DNA of 15,648 nt, taken from an uncultured bacterium (lineage in GTDB: Bacteria; Bacillota; Clostridia; Oscillospirales; Ruminococcaceae). A program made the position numbers and the translations under genes. The stretch is from NCBI GenBank assembly GCA_905214265.1, contig CAJMLQ010000066.1, positions 1-15,648 of the forward strand. The letters are read 5' to 3'. The notes beneath the pieces were generated by a model. That model had not been told where the DNA came from and did not search any database. It was given only the letters and a program-made list of their open reading frames with translations. Shown piece by piece: positions 1 to 7,394 of the stretch (the first letter of the stretch is position 1; every line of letters begins with the position of its first letter).

Positions 1-514
1 GCTGGTAGACCTCTGCTAAACGGAAACTTTGCAATTTATGCGGTGTTGCCTTAACATTCCCGCCATTGCTGATAAGCAGACCGTTTCTCCCGCTCTCCAG
101 CGAGAAGACAACTACCTGAGTTGGGAAAACCGTCAGGAAGTCCGCGACAAATACGACGCGGAGATGGATCCGCCCAAGGATTACTACTTCTTGCCCGGAG
201 AGGTGGAAGGACAGAAGTTCGCCGCAATCAAGGACGTCCGCCAGGAATTCTGGGCAAAGGTTGTAGCCGCTCAATCTGAGGAGGAAGTCGAGAGCCTGGT
301 CACCGAGTGGGGAAAAACCACCAAGAACATGGGAATCGATGAAATCATCGCAGAGCGTCAGGCATATATGGATAACTCTGTCATGGCTGAAGAAAGAGAG
401 AACGAATCAAACGCACCGATGCCGCCTTTGTGGGCTGCGCCGGTGCGTTTGTATTATCGGGAATTTTTTAAATGCCGCGACCATGTTTCTGCTGCCGGAA
501 CTGGCTGGGTGTAA
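1..514 (+). pseudogene. C-terminal part of an extracellular solute-binding protein, apparently frameshifted
   Basis: Only the 3' part lies in the window. Frame 1 from base 1 reads AGRPLLNGNFAIYAVLP and then meets TAA at 52-54. Frame 2 continues directly with NIPAIADKQTVSPAL and stays open to a TAA at 512-514. Removing one T near 51-52 (cct-t-aac) joins the two into one sensible protein, so a single-base insertion is likely. The C-terminal helix (SEEEV...GIDEIIAERQAYMD, about residues 110-140 of the joined piece) lines up in pattern with the end of the intact binding protein at 13749-15536 (SDEEF...GLQSIIDWYEARHEE), which supports the family call: the lipoprotein that delivers sugar to an LplB/YtcP-type ABC transporter. 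The open frame also runs through a terminator hairpin at 409-450 and into antisense of the AraC gene, so the original stop may be lost too. It could instead be an assembly error near the window edge. Confidence 0.6.
409..450. terminator. Hairpin between convergent genes, probable bidirectional terminator
   Basis: AAACGCACCG (409-418) is exactly complementary to CGGTGCGTTT (441-450), a 10-bp stem with a 22-nt loop that can pair further inside. It lies just beyond the end of the minus-strand AraC gene and near the expected end of the plus-strand binding-protein gene. The flanking T-runs are imperfect on both sides, so termination strength is uncertain. Confidence 0.6.
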
Positions 515-1313
515 CGCCGGTGATCCGCTTGAAGCATTTGGCGAAATAGGCAGGGGAGTCGAATCCGCACTGTTCGGCGATGGTCCCGATGCTTCGGTCC
601 GTCAGGAGCAGGCTGCGTTGTGCGAGTTTTAGTCGGTACCGAATGAGATACTGCCGCATAGTGCATCCCAAGCAGCGGGAGAAGCAGACATCCAAGTAGT
701 AAGGGTGATAACCAGCCGCAGCTGCGATCTCCTGGTTGGTAAGGCGGTTCCGAAAGTTTTGATGGATGCATTCCAGGGCAAAGCAGATCGCTGCCGGATA
801 TTGGCGTTCCGGTGCGGAGCAGGAGCGGGCTAAGTCGATCAGGACACATTTCAGGAGGGCTGCGCTTTTTTCACGAAACGCAGGGGCGGCCTGCTCGTAT
901 TCTTTTAAGATGTTCAGAAGAGGTTCCTCCATTTCTCCAGCCGGGGTGATAATGGGATGGTCCAGGGGTGGGATGGGGGGCGGGAAGATGATTCTGGACC
1001 GGTCATAGTCCTCCTCCAGATCCGGAGGCAGAGGCTCGACGGATTCTTTTCCACCCATCAGGTCGAAATTGAGGAAGAGAATTTGCAGCTCCCGGTCCGG
1101 GGGTGCGGTCAGGTGATAGGGGGTGTCCGGTGGGAAGAAGACCAGGGTACCGCGGGGAAGGCGATGCAGGGCGTCGTTTATGCGGATCTCCGCTTCCCCA
1201 CTGAGCAGGCAGAGCAGACGGCAGTCGTAAGCCCGGACCGGCGCCGGATATGGGGTGACGGCGCAGTGATTCTGGATATACCGAATGGTGGGGGTGAGGC
1301 AGCACAGATCCAT
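468..1313 (-). CDS. AraC-family transcriptional regulator with N-terminal cupin domain
   Basis: This 281-residue protein has the usual AraC layout and length. Residues about 20-105 form a cupin-like sensor domain (the segment LPRGTLVFFPPDTPYHL is typical of the AraC ligand-binding jelly roll). Residues about 173-276 form the double helix-turn-helix, with the second-helix signature IGTIAEQCGFDSPAYFAKCFKR followed by GVTPSQFR. The ATG at 1313 is preceded on the minus strand by AAAGGA about 8 nt upstream. The protein probably senses a sugar or glycan fragment and controls the divergent gene at 1424, with which it shares a roughly 110-bp promoter region; overlapping promoters there also suggest autoregulation. 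The 3' end faces the terminator hairpin at 409-450. The family call is firm; the ligand is unknown. Confidence 0.92.
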   Translation of the reverse strand: MDLCCLTPTIRYIQNHCAVTPYPAPVRAYDCRLLCLLSGEAEIRINDALHRLPRGTLVFFPPDTPYHLTAPPDRELQILFLNFDLMGGKESVEPLPPDLEEDYDRSRIIFPPPIPPLDHPIITPAGEMEEPLLNILKEYEQAAPAFREKSAALLKCVLIDLARSCSAPERQYPAAICFALECIHQNFRNRLTNQEIAAAAGYHPYYLDVCFSRCLGCTMRQYLIRYRLKLAQRSLLLTDRSIGTIAEQCGFDSPAYFAKCFKRITGVTPSQFRQQKHGRGI

Positions 1314-1362
1314 GGAGATGGTCCTTTCTTTGTTTTGTTATAGAAAATATGGGGATTCTTTC

Positions 1363-1394
1363 TTTAGCATAGCATCTTTTCGTGCTATAATCAA
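1363..1394. promoter_or_regulatory. Overlapping divergent promoters for araC-like gene and the 560-aa enzyme
   Basis: Plus strand: TATAAT at 1386-1391, with a TG two bases upstream (TGcTATAAT, an extended -10) and a poor -35 near 1363. Minus strand: -35 TTGATT (plus positions 1389-1394), a 17-bp spacer, and -10 TATGCT (plus 1366-1371). The plus -10 and the minus -35 share bases, so RNA polymerase should occupy only one at a time. A perfect 6-bp inverted repeat, ATAGCA (1369-1374) and TGCTAT (1383-1388), sits within both promoters and may be an operator. Confidence 0.65.
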
Positions 1395-1423
1395 GCCAGA
1401 GCCAGCAGAAAGGGGATTTTGAA

Positions 1424-3106
1424 ATGGCGATTGCCGAAATTTACTATGCCGACCGAGAAAAGACACAGATCCAGATGCATGAGAGACGGGAGAGAAACGT
1501 ACTGTATCTTTCAATTCCGGATACCGTGGATTTTTCCGGAGCACAGTATGTGGACCTGGACGTAGAGCGCGGCGATGCGCAGACAGGCGAGGATGGGTAT
1601 TATCTGACGATGTCCGGTCAGGCGGAAGGCATGCGGGATACTGGCCTGCTGTTTTTCCGGGACCGCCCGGATGGCGAGGCGAAGGTCCGGAACGCGCGGA
1701 TGCCGGTCTGGGGCGTAAAAACCCTCCGTGGCTGCTATCTTGGAATTGTTACAGGAATGGCTGGGTATACCGGCGGCGTATATGAGGTCCGGGATGGAGC
1801 GTACCGGCACTGTCCCCGTATCTGGCTGGACGGGATGAAGCCCTATGAGCCGATCACGGCGGAGGTGCACTTCCTCACCGGTGAGGATGCCGATTACAAC
1901 GGGATGGCCCGGGCTTACCGCGGATACCAGCTGGCCCATGGATTCCAGCCGCTGCGGGAGCGGAAGACAGATACGGTGGAATATGCGGCGGAATCCCTGT
2001 ATGTACGCATCCGCCATGGCTGGAAGCCCTGCCCCTGCACGGTGCTGGAGCAGACGCCGGAAAACGAGCCGCCCGTGTATGTGGCCTGCACCTTCCGCCA
2101 GGCGGAGGAAATCATGGAGGCTTATCACCGTGCCGGTGTGAAAAAGGCAGAATTCTGCCTTGTGGGCTGGAACATTCGCGGCCATGACGGGCGTTGGCCG
2201 CAGATCCTGCCCCCGGAGGAAAGCCTCGGCGGAGAGGCGGGACTGCGAAATCTGATTGCAACGGCAAAACGGCTGGGATACACGATCTCCGCCCACACCA
2301 ATAGCACCGACGCTTATACGGTGGCGGACAATTTCCAGATGGAGGATATGATCGGTAAGGGGACCGCCTATTGGAGCGGCGGTCAGACCTATCTGATCTG
2401 CCCTACCGCCGCCCAGCGGTTGGCGGAGGAGACGCTTCCGGCGGTGGCGGAGTACGGGTTTAACGGCATCCACTACATCGACGTCATCAGCTGTATCCCG
2501 CCCTTGGACTGCCGAAAACCGGAACATCCCTCCAACCGGACGGAGAGCGCCCGGCGTTCTGCAGAGCTGCTCGCCTATGCGCGGGAATTGTTCGGCGGAA
2601 TCTCGTCAGAGGGCTCCTATGATTACAGCCTGGCGCCGGTGGACTATGTTTTGTATGTGTCCTTTGCCCGGGACGGGGAGAAAAGCGAGTGGGTGGACCG
2701 GTGCGTCCCCTTCTGGCAGCTGGTTTACCATGGCATTATCATGAGCAATCCCTACACCCGGACCGTCAACGCGGTGCTCAACGATACGCCGGATTGCCTG
2801 CTCAAGATGGTGGAATACGGCGGGCGGCCCGCCATCTACTATTACTCCAGCTTTGTAGATAAGGAAGGCGCCAACTGGATGGGCGAGGGCCGGGACTTTA
2901 CCTGCGGGTCGCCGAAGGAGCAGGAACGGTGCGCCGCCGCTGCAAAACGGGCAGCGGATCTTTATGAGCCGCTGGCTTATCTTCAGTGGGAGTTTATGGA
3001 GAAGCATGAGGAGCTGCGGCCCGGCGTTTACCGAGTGACCTATTCCGACGGCAGCTGCGTTCTGGTGGACTATGGGGAGAAGACCTTCCGGCTGGAAAAA
3101 GCGTAA
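1424..3106 (+). CDS. Predicted cytoplasmic TIM-barrel enzyme, putative glycoside hydrolase of uncertain family
   Basis: I do not recognise this 560-residue protein with certainty. Residues about 1-165 look like a beta-sandwich, about 190-470 like a TIM barrel, and the last 70 like a small beta domain. The phrases DYNGMARAYRGYQ, GWNIRGHDGRWP and YARELFGGISSEGSYD resemble DUF5696-type proteins, which have a GH101-like fold. Strand-end acids Asp353 (in HYIDV) and Glu396 (in SSEG) are candidate catalytic residues; this is inference. No signal peptide or membrane segment is seen, so it would act inside the cell on imported glycans. The ATG at 1424 follows AAAGGGG (about 8 nt). It is monocistronic, opposite an AraC regulator, and ends at a strong terminator. 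Its neighbours (NagA, ROK kinase) hint at N-acetylhexosamine substrates. Confidence 0.75.
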   Translation: MAIAEIYYADREKTQIQMHERRERNVLYLSIPDTVDFSGAQYVDLDVERGDAQTGEDGYYLTMSGQAEGMRDTGLLFFRDRPDGEAKVRNARMPVWGVKTLRGCYLGIVTGMAGYTGGVYEVRDGAYRHCPRIWLDGMKPYEPITAEVHFLTGEDADYNGMARAYRGYQLAHGFQPLRERKTDTVEYAAESLYVRIRHGWKPCPCTVLEQTPENEPPVYVACTFRQAEEIMEAYHRAGVKKAEFCLVGWNIRGHDGRWPQILPPEESLGGEAGLRNLIATAKRLGYTISAHTNSTDAYTVADNFQMEDMIGKGTAYWSGGQTYLICPTAAQRLAEETLPAVAEYGFNGIHYIDVISCIPPLDCRKPEHPSNRTESARRSAELLAYARELFGGISSEGSYDYSLAPVDYVLYVSFARDGEKSEWVDRCVPFWQLVYHGIIMSNPYTRTVNAVLNDTPDCLLKMVEYGGRPAIYYYSSFVDKEGANWMGEGRDFTCGSPKEQERCAAAAKRAADLYEPLAYLQWEFMEKHEELRPGVYRVTYSDGSCVLVDYGEKTFRLEKA

Positions 3107-3113
3107 ACAGTAG

Positions 3114-3147
3114 AAAAGCCGCTCCGGATCATTCCGGAGCGGCTTTT
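3114..3147. terminator. Strong bidirectional intrinsic terminator
   Basis: A perfect 15-bp stem (AAAAGCCGCTCCGGA at 3114-3128 with its complement at 3133-3147) closes on a 4-nt TCAT loop. It is flanked by T5 on the plus strand and by TTTT on the minus strand. It ends the gene at 1424-3106 eight bases after its stop and can also stop the minus-strand operon that ends at 3197. Confidence 0.93.
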
Positions 3148-3170
3148 TGTAACAACTCACCGCCGTATGC

Positions 3171-3191
3171 AAAAACGAAGAGCCGTTTTTT
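3171..3191 (-). terminator. Weak AT-rich hairpin just after the minus-strand operon
   Basis: AAAAACG (3171-3177) pairs with CGTTTTT (3184-3190) around a 6-nt loop, a few bases beyond the M20 gene's stop on the minus strand. There are only two G-C pairs, so it is a poor terminator on its own. It may act with the strong hairpin at 3114-3147. Confidence 0.3.
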
Positions 3192-3196
3192 CTGTA

Positions 3197-4354
3197 TCAG
3201 GAACAGGGATATTCTGCAATCGCTGCGGCCAGAAGTTTAGCGCGGCGAACGAGGGCGCCCGGTTCGGTGCGTTCCCGGATGCTGTGCCAGTCCCAGCCGG
3301 TCATGCCGACAGCGCAGACAGTGGGAACACCGATGGCGGCGGTATAGGCCGCGTCGGAACCGCCGCCGTTCTGTATAGGGCGGAGATCCTCCAGTCCCCA
3401 ACGGAGGCCGGTGGCGCGGAGGTGCTCAAAAAGCGCCATTCCGGCGTCTGTGCGGGGCATGGGACTGCGGGTGCTGAGAATGGTCAGGGTGGAGACTGCT
3501 CCAGGGACGTGGGACTCTCCAGTCACCCTCCGCAGGTGTTCCATCGCCTGCTTCTCCTCTTCGGCGTTGCGGTAACGGATGTCAGCGGTGTAGGAACAGG
3601 TTTCCGGCACCACGTTTTCCGCGGTGCCGCCGGAGATCCGGCCGCAGTTATAGGTGATAGCATCGGGCCGGCTTTCCTGTTCCAGGGCCAGAATCTGAAA
3701 GGCCGCTTCCCGGATGGCGCTGATGCCCTGGGCGTAGTACATTCCGGCGTGGGCGGCACGGCCGCGGATGTCTACTCGGACTTTGGTGATGCCCTTGCGC
3801 TCCACCACTGCTTCATCCCGTTTCCCACATTCGCAGACCAGGGCGGCGGCACAGTCCCGGGCGTGGTCCTGGATGAAGGAGATGCCCTCCGGGCCGGTGA
3901 GGCGGTTGCTTGCCTCTTCGTCGGAGGTGAGAATCAGGCGAAGGGGGCGGGGACAGGAAGCCTCCCGCAGGGCGAACATTGTCAGAAGCGCGATGGCGGT
4001 GCCGCCCTTGCAGTCCACGATGCCGGGACCATAGATTCCGCCCTCCGGAGCAGGCTTCAAGGCGTCCGGGAAGCTGCCGGAGGGGTGGACGGTGTCCAGG
4101 TGCGCTATGAAACAAATGGGGGACAGACTGCCGGTTTCCTGGGAGATCACCAGGCCGTTTCCGGCATGGGCAAAGGGATGCCTTTCAATGGAAAACCCCA
4201 GGGTTTCCGCAAAAGCAGCGGTCAGATCCGCGGCACAGGTAACCGTTTCAGGTTCAAAGGTAAAGCTCTCCTGGGCGGTGAGGCGCTCCAAGAATGCCTG
4301 AAACCGCGGGGCATTGGTTTCGATGGAAGCGAAAAGTGCAGGAATGCTGTTCAA
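3197..4354 (-). CDS. M20-family metallopeptidase / amidohydrolase (carboxypeptidase G2-like)
   Basis: This 385-residue protein carries the full M20 dizinc signature: HLD (His85, Asp87), the bridging Asp114 in GPGIVDCKGG, the catalytic pair Glu146-Glu147 in TSDEE, a metal-ligand acid near Glu175, and a C-terminal His357 in DWHSIRE. The lid/dimerisation domain covers about 190-300 and includes RAAHAG. No signal peptide is seen, so it is cytoplasmic. M20 enzymes cleave peptide or N-acyl bonds; the substrate here is unknown, but its place as last gene of an amino-sugar operon suggests removal of an acyl or aminoacyl group from a sugar conjugate. The start is TTG at 4354, preceded by AGAAGG about 7 nt away; no in-frame ATG gives a better fit. 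It lies 30 bp downstream of the ROK gene. Confidence 0.9.
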   Translation of the reverse strand: MNSIPALFASIETNAPRFQAFLERLTAQESFTFEPETVTCAADLTAAFAETLGFSIERHPFAHAGNGLVISQETGSLSPICFIAHLDTVHPSGSFPDALKPAPEGGIYGPGIVDCKGGTAIALLTMFALREASCPRPLRLILTSDEEASNRLTGPEGISFIQDHARDCAAALVCECGKRDEAVVERKGITKVRVDIRGRAAHAGMYYAQGISAIREAAFQILALEQESRPDAITYNCGRISGGTAENVVPETCSYTADIRYRNAEEEKQAMEHLRRVTGESHVPGAVSTLTILSTRSPMPRTDAGMALFEHLRATGLRWGLEDLRPIQNGGGSDAAYTAAIGVPTVCAVGMTGWDWHSIRERTEPGALVRRAKLLAAAIAEYPCS

Positions 4355-4384
4355 AGAAATGCCTTCTTTCCGGAGTATGGGAAA

Positions 4385-5338
4385 TTATGCCCCAGTGGGG
4401 CGTAGAAGATGGGCAATGGGACTGGCAGGATCCCGGCGCCCCTCCAGGAGGGACGCACCGATGAGACCAGCCTGTCCATCCAGGGTGGAGAGTGCAAGCT
4501 GTTCCGGCTCTATGCAGCGATTGCGGACTCGAGAGAGAAGAAAGTCACCCTCCCGGAAGATGCCGCCGGCCAAGACGATCCGGTCCGGCCGAAAAATGAC
4601 GGTCAGGTTGTTGAGACCGGCGGCCAGATACTCTGCGTAGGTGTCGAGGACCGCGTCGGCTACGGGGCATCCGGCGCGGGCGGCGCGGAAAACCGTCCGT
4701 CCGTCGACATAGCCGCCAACCTCCCCGATCTGCTGTGCAAGAAGGCTGTCAGGACTGCTTTCCGCCGCTTCCCGGGTCATGCGGCAGAGGGCAGTAGCAG
4801 ATGCGTACTGCTCCCAGCAGCCTTTCCGCCCGCAGGGACATGGCTGGCCGCTTATGGCGATAGACATATGTCCAAATTCTCCGGCACGGCCGTCCGTTCC
4901 CAGATAAATGCCGCCGCCGATGCGGATACCGCCGCCGATGCCGGTGCCCACGGTGACCAGCAGGAAATTTTCTGCGTCACGCCCGCCTCCGGCAAAAATT
5001 TCGCCGTAAAGGGCACAGTTGGCGTCGTTTTCGAGAAAAACGGGCAACCCCAGCCGTTCCGAGAGAATCTCCGTTAAAGGAACATCTACCAGGGGCAGAT
5101 TTGCTGCCCGAACCAGGACGCCGCGGGCAGAATCCACCCGCCCCGGCATGCCGATGCCAACGGAGGTTACAGGCCCATGGGATAGCTGACGGAGGCAGGC
5201 CGCGGTCAGGGCGTTCAGAACCGCCTGGGTACCATCCGGAGTATTGGTGGGAACGGTTTCCGAAAACTGGACTCGCCCGCTATCGTCTACCAGGCCGGAT
5301 TTGATGGCGGTTCCGCCGAGATCCACACCTAGCCGCAT
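4385..5338 (-). CDS. ROK-family sugar kinase (glucokinase / N-acetylhexosamine kinase type)
   Basis: This 317-residue protein is a complete ROK kinase. It shows the N-terminal ATP-binding loop (GVDLGGTAIKSG), ENDANCALYGE with catalytic Asp105, the phosphate motif GTGIGGGI, an ExGH sugar-binding motif (Glu154, His157), and the ROK zinc site CPCGRKGC (Cys167, Cys169, Cys174 with His157). There is no N-terminal DNA-binding domain, so it is an enzyme rather than a NagC-type repressor. It would phosphorylate an imported free sugar at O6 using ATP in the cytoplasm. Directly following nagA, the likely substrate is GlcNAc or a relative, giving the 6-phosphate that NagA uses; this substrate is inferred from context. 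Its ATG lies inside the end of nagA (10-bp overlap) with GGAGGAGG upstream, so translation is probably coupled. Confidence 0.93.
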   Translation of the reverse strand: MRLGVDLGGTAIKSGLVDDSGRVQFSETVPTNTPDGTQAVLNALTAACLRQLSHGPVTSVGIGMPGRVDSARGVLVRAANLPLVDVPLTEILSERLGLPVFLENDANCALYGEIFAGGGRDAENFLLVTVGTGIGGGIRIGGGIYLGTDGRAGEFGHMSIAISGQPCPCGRKGCWEQYASATALCRMTREAAESSPDSLLAQQIGEVGGYVDGRTVFRAARAGCPVADAVLDTYAEYLAAGLNNLTVIFRPDRIVLAGGIFREGDFLLSRVRNRCIEPEQLALSTLDGQAGLIGASLLEGRRDPASPIAHLLRPTGA

Positions 5339-6501
5339 AGTGAAACCTCCTCCGTTTTGTAGACGGGACGGCCGTCCACAAAAGTGGCGGCAACCTCCAG
5401 CGAAGCGTCTAGAAGAACCAGATCTGCCCGTTTGCCGGGAGTGATGCTTCCGGTATGGCCGAAGATTCCCGCAGCATGGGCCGGATTGCGGGAAACAGCC
5501 ATGACGGCCTTTTCCAGAGGGATTCCCAAGGTCAGGAGATTTCGCATCCCGTAGGAAACCGGGTAGGTGCTGCCGCTGATTCGGCCGTCGTCCAGGACGC
5601 AGGCGCCGTTTCGGATGTGGCGCACGCGATCCTCCTCCGGGTAGTCCCCGTCGGGCAGGCCGGTGGCGTACATCGAATCGCTAACCAGATGGACCCGGTC
5701 CATCCCCTTTGCCCGGCAGATCAGATCCACCGCAGCGGGATGGAGGTGGACAAAATCGGCGATGACCTCGCAGGACACCCGATCGTCGGTGAGGACGGCT
5801 CCCAGTACGCCAGGAGCGCGGTGATGCAGGGGGACCATACCGTTGAAGGTGTGGGTGGAAATGGACGCGCCGCAGTCGATAGCGGCCTTGGCGGTTTCAT
5901 AATCCGCGCCGGTGTGGCCCAGAGCCACGGCAATGCCCAGCTCTCGGGCGGCGCGGATTACCTCCAGCCCGTTTTCGCATTCCGGAGCCAGGGTCAGGAT
6001 CCGGATGATTCCGCCGGATGCCTCCCAGAAGGCGTGAAGCTTTTCCACGGACGGGGGCTGGAGGTACCGAGGCCATTGGCCGCCCCGGTATTCCATGGAG
6101 AGGAAGGGCCCCTCTAGGTGGATGCCCTCGACCCGGGCACCCCCGGAGCCGGACTCCATGACGGAACGGAAACTGCAGAGGGATGCAAAGACATTTTCAT
6201 CCGTTGTGGCAGAAATGGCGGGGACGATGGAAGTGACGCCCTGCTTTGCCTCGAACGCCGCGACTTCCCGGATTCCCTCCGGGCCGGTGCGGCCGAAGCA
6301 GTTCCCCAGTGCACCGTGGAAGTGGGTGTCGATGAGGCCGGGAATCAGGGTCAGGCCGGAGGCGTCGATTTTCGGAAGGCCACCGCCGTCCGATGCGCCA
6401 ACTTGGGTGATCACGCCGTCTCGAACGGCCACGGAAGTGGTTTGAAAGGTAAAACCGTCCGTCAAAACCCGGGCGTTCTCAAAAAGCCAGCTGCGTTCCA
6501 T
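5329..6501 (-). CDS. nagA: N-acetylglucosamine-6-phosphate deacetylase
   Basis: This 390-residue amidohydrolase deacetylates N-acetylhexosamine 6-phosphate to the free amino sugar phosphate plus acetate. Visible motifs are DTHFHG (His60, His62), the metal ligand Glu130 in HLEGPF, His196 in GHTGAD, His217 in STHTFNGM, the phosphate-contact Asn220 and Arg228 (HHRAPG), His252 in DFVHLHP and catalytic Asp275 in VSDSM. The family's usual GA/TH sequence after the EGPF motif is replaced by RGGQW (about 139-143), and HHREPG reads HHRAPG, so specificity may differ from classical NagA. Length matches the family. It starts at ATG 6501, 4 bp after the TIM-barrel gene, with a modest GGGGTGA ribosome site, and overlaps the ROK kinase by 10 bp. 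The deaminase step (NagB) is not in the window. Confidence 0.93.
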   Translation of the reverse strand: MERSWLFENARVLTDGFTFQTTSVAVRDGVITQVGASDGGGLPKIDASGLTLIPGLIDTHFHGALGNCFGRTGPEGIREVAAFEAKQGVTSIVPAISATTDENVFASLCSFRSVMESGSGGARVEGIHLEGPFLSMEYRGGQWPRYLQPPSVEKLHAFWEASGGIIRILTLAPECENGLEVIRAARELGIAVALGHTGADYETAKAAIDCGASISTHTFNGMVPLHHRAPGVLGAVLTDDRVSCEVIADFVHLHPAAVDLICRAKGMDRVHLVSDSMYATGLPDGDYPEEDRVRHIRNGACVLDDGRISGSTYPVSYGMRNLLTLGIPLEKAVMAVSRNPAHAAGIFGHTGSITPGKRADLVLLDASLEVAATFVDGRPVYKTEEVSLCG

Positions 6502-6505
6502 CTCT

Positions 6506-7378
6506 TCACCCCATGATCTGCGACAGATAGCGGTTCAGGTTTTCCATGCTGATTGAGATGGCCTCCAGCGTGTTCTCCATCCCCTCAAATTCCAAGGAAA
6601 CGTAGCCGCGGTAGCCGGACTCATAGATGATTTTCAGGCACTGATAGGCGGGCTGGTCGCCATGGCCAAAGATGGTGGCGCGGCGGTAGTTTCCAGCCCG
6701 GGACAGCAGCCAGCCCCGGCCGGGGTCCTGGCGCATGCCGGAGCGGACGAAGGAGTCCTTGGCGTGGACGTGGGAGATGAGGGGCAGCAGCTTGGAGACG
6801 GCTACCGCGCAGTTTTCGTCAACGCCGCCAAAGTTTCCGATGTCGCAGAGATAGCGGTAGTTGGGATGATTGACTGCGGTAAAGACAGCCAGCATCCGGT
6901 CACTGTCCTGTACCAGTCGGCCGTGGTTTTCCGAGCAGGTAGTCACGCCTTTCTTCTGGGCGTAATCCGCAACCTCGCGGATAGCGGCGGCCAGGGAGGG
7001 AAGGATCGCCTCGAAAGTCCGCAGACCGGTATAGCCCTCGTAAAAACCGGGGGTGATGTCATGGCGGAGAAGGGGAATCCCCGCCTCTGCCGCAATGTCG
7101 ATGTGGTGCTCGACCCGGCGAATCTCCGCTTCCACGTCCTGGCAGCAGAAGTTTGCGCCGGTAGTGTAGATGGGCACATCCAGGCCCAGCTTCCGGGCGT
7201 GGTCCGCCAGGCGGCAGGCAAAATCCAGGGGGGCGCTGCTGCCGGAGGTGTGGTCGTCCAACACCAGTTCCGCCGCGGGGACGCCCATCTCGTGGATCTT
7301 ATCCAGAACCGCAAAATGATCCATGGCCCCGCTGGAAATCAGTCGAGAAAAGCTGTGGGTGCTAATACAGGTTTTCAT
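6506..7378 (-). CDS. Xylose-isomerase-like TIM-barrel protein (sugar phosphate isomerase/epimerase family)
   Basis: The ATG at 7378 gives 290 residues and is preceded by AGGAGG at 6 nt spacing. The reading frame is open for 53 more codons upstream, but those overlap the preceding gene and lack a ribosome site. Family features are the candidate metal ligands Glu150 (CSENHG), Asp179 (LCDIGN), His205 (HVHAKD) and Glu263 (SLEFEG), spaced as in AP-endonuclease-2/xylose-isomerase barrels. Such proteins do isomerisation, epimerisation, dehydration or, with an oxidoreductase partner, cleavage of 3-keto-glycosides. Here it follows a Gfo/Idh/MocA oxidoreductase by 16 bp and precedes nagA by 4 bp, so it acts in the same cytoplasmic pathway. 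The exact reaction cannot be told from sequence. Confidence 0.9.
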   Translation of the reverse strand: MKTCISTHSFSRLISSGAMDHFAVLDKIHEMGVPAAELVLDDHTSGSSAPLDFACRLADHARKLGLDVPIYTTGANFCCQDVEAEIRRVEHHIDIAAEAGIPLLRHDITPGFYEGYTGLRTFEAILPSLAAAIREVADYAQKKGVTTCSENHGRLVQDSDRMLAVFTAVNHPNYRYLCDIGNFGGVDENCAVAVSKLLPLISHVHAKDSFVRSGMRQDPGRGWLLSRAGNYRRATIFGHGDQPAYQCLKIIYESGYRGYVSLEFEGMENTLEAISISMENLNRYLSQIMG

Positions 7379-7394
7379 AGGAACCTCCTGTGGA

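Noticed and set aside
3167..4405. Long plus-strand open frame (412 residues) opposite the M20 gene
   Set aside because: It is antisense to a gene with full catalytic motifs, has Gly/Ala-rich low-complexity composition typical of a GC-rich shadow, and no ribosome site.
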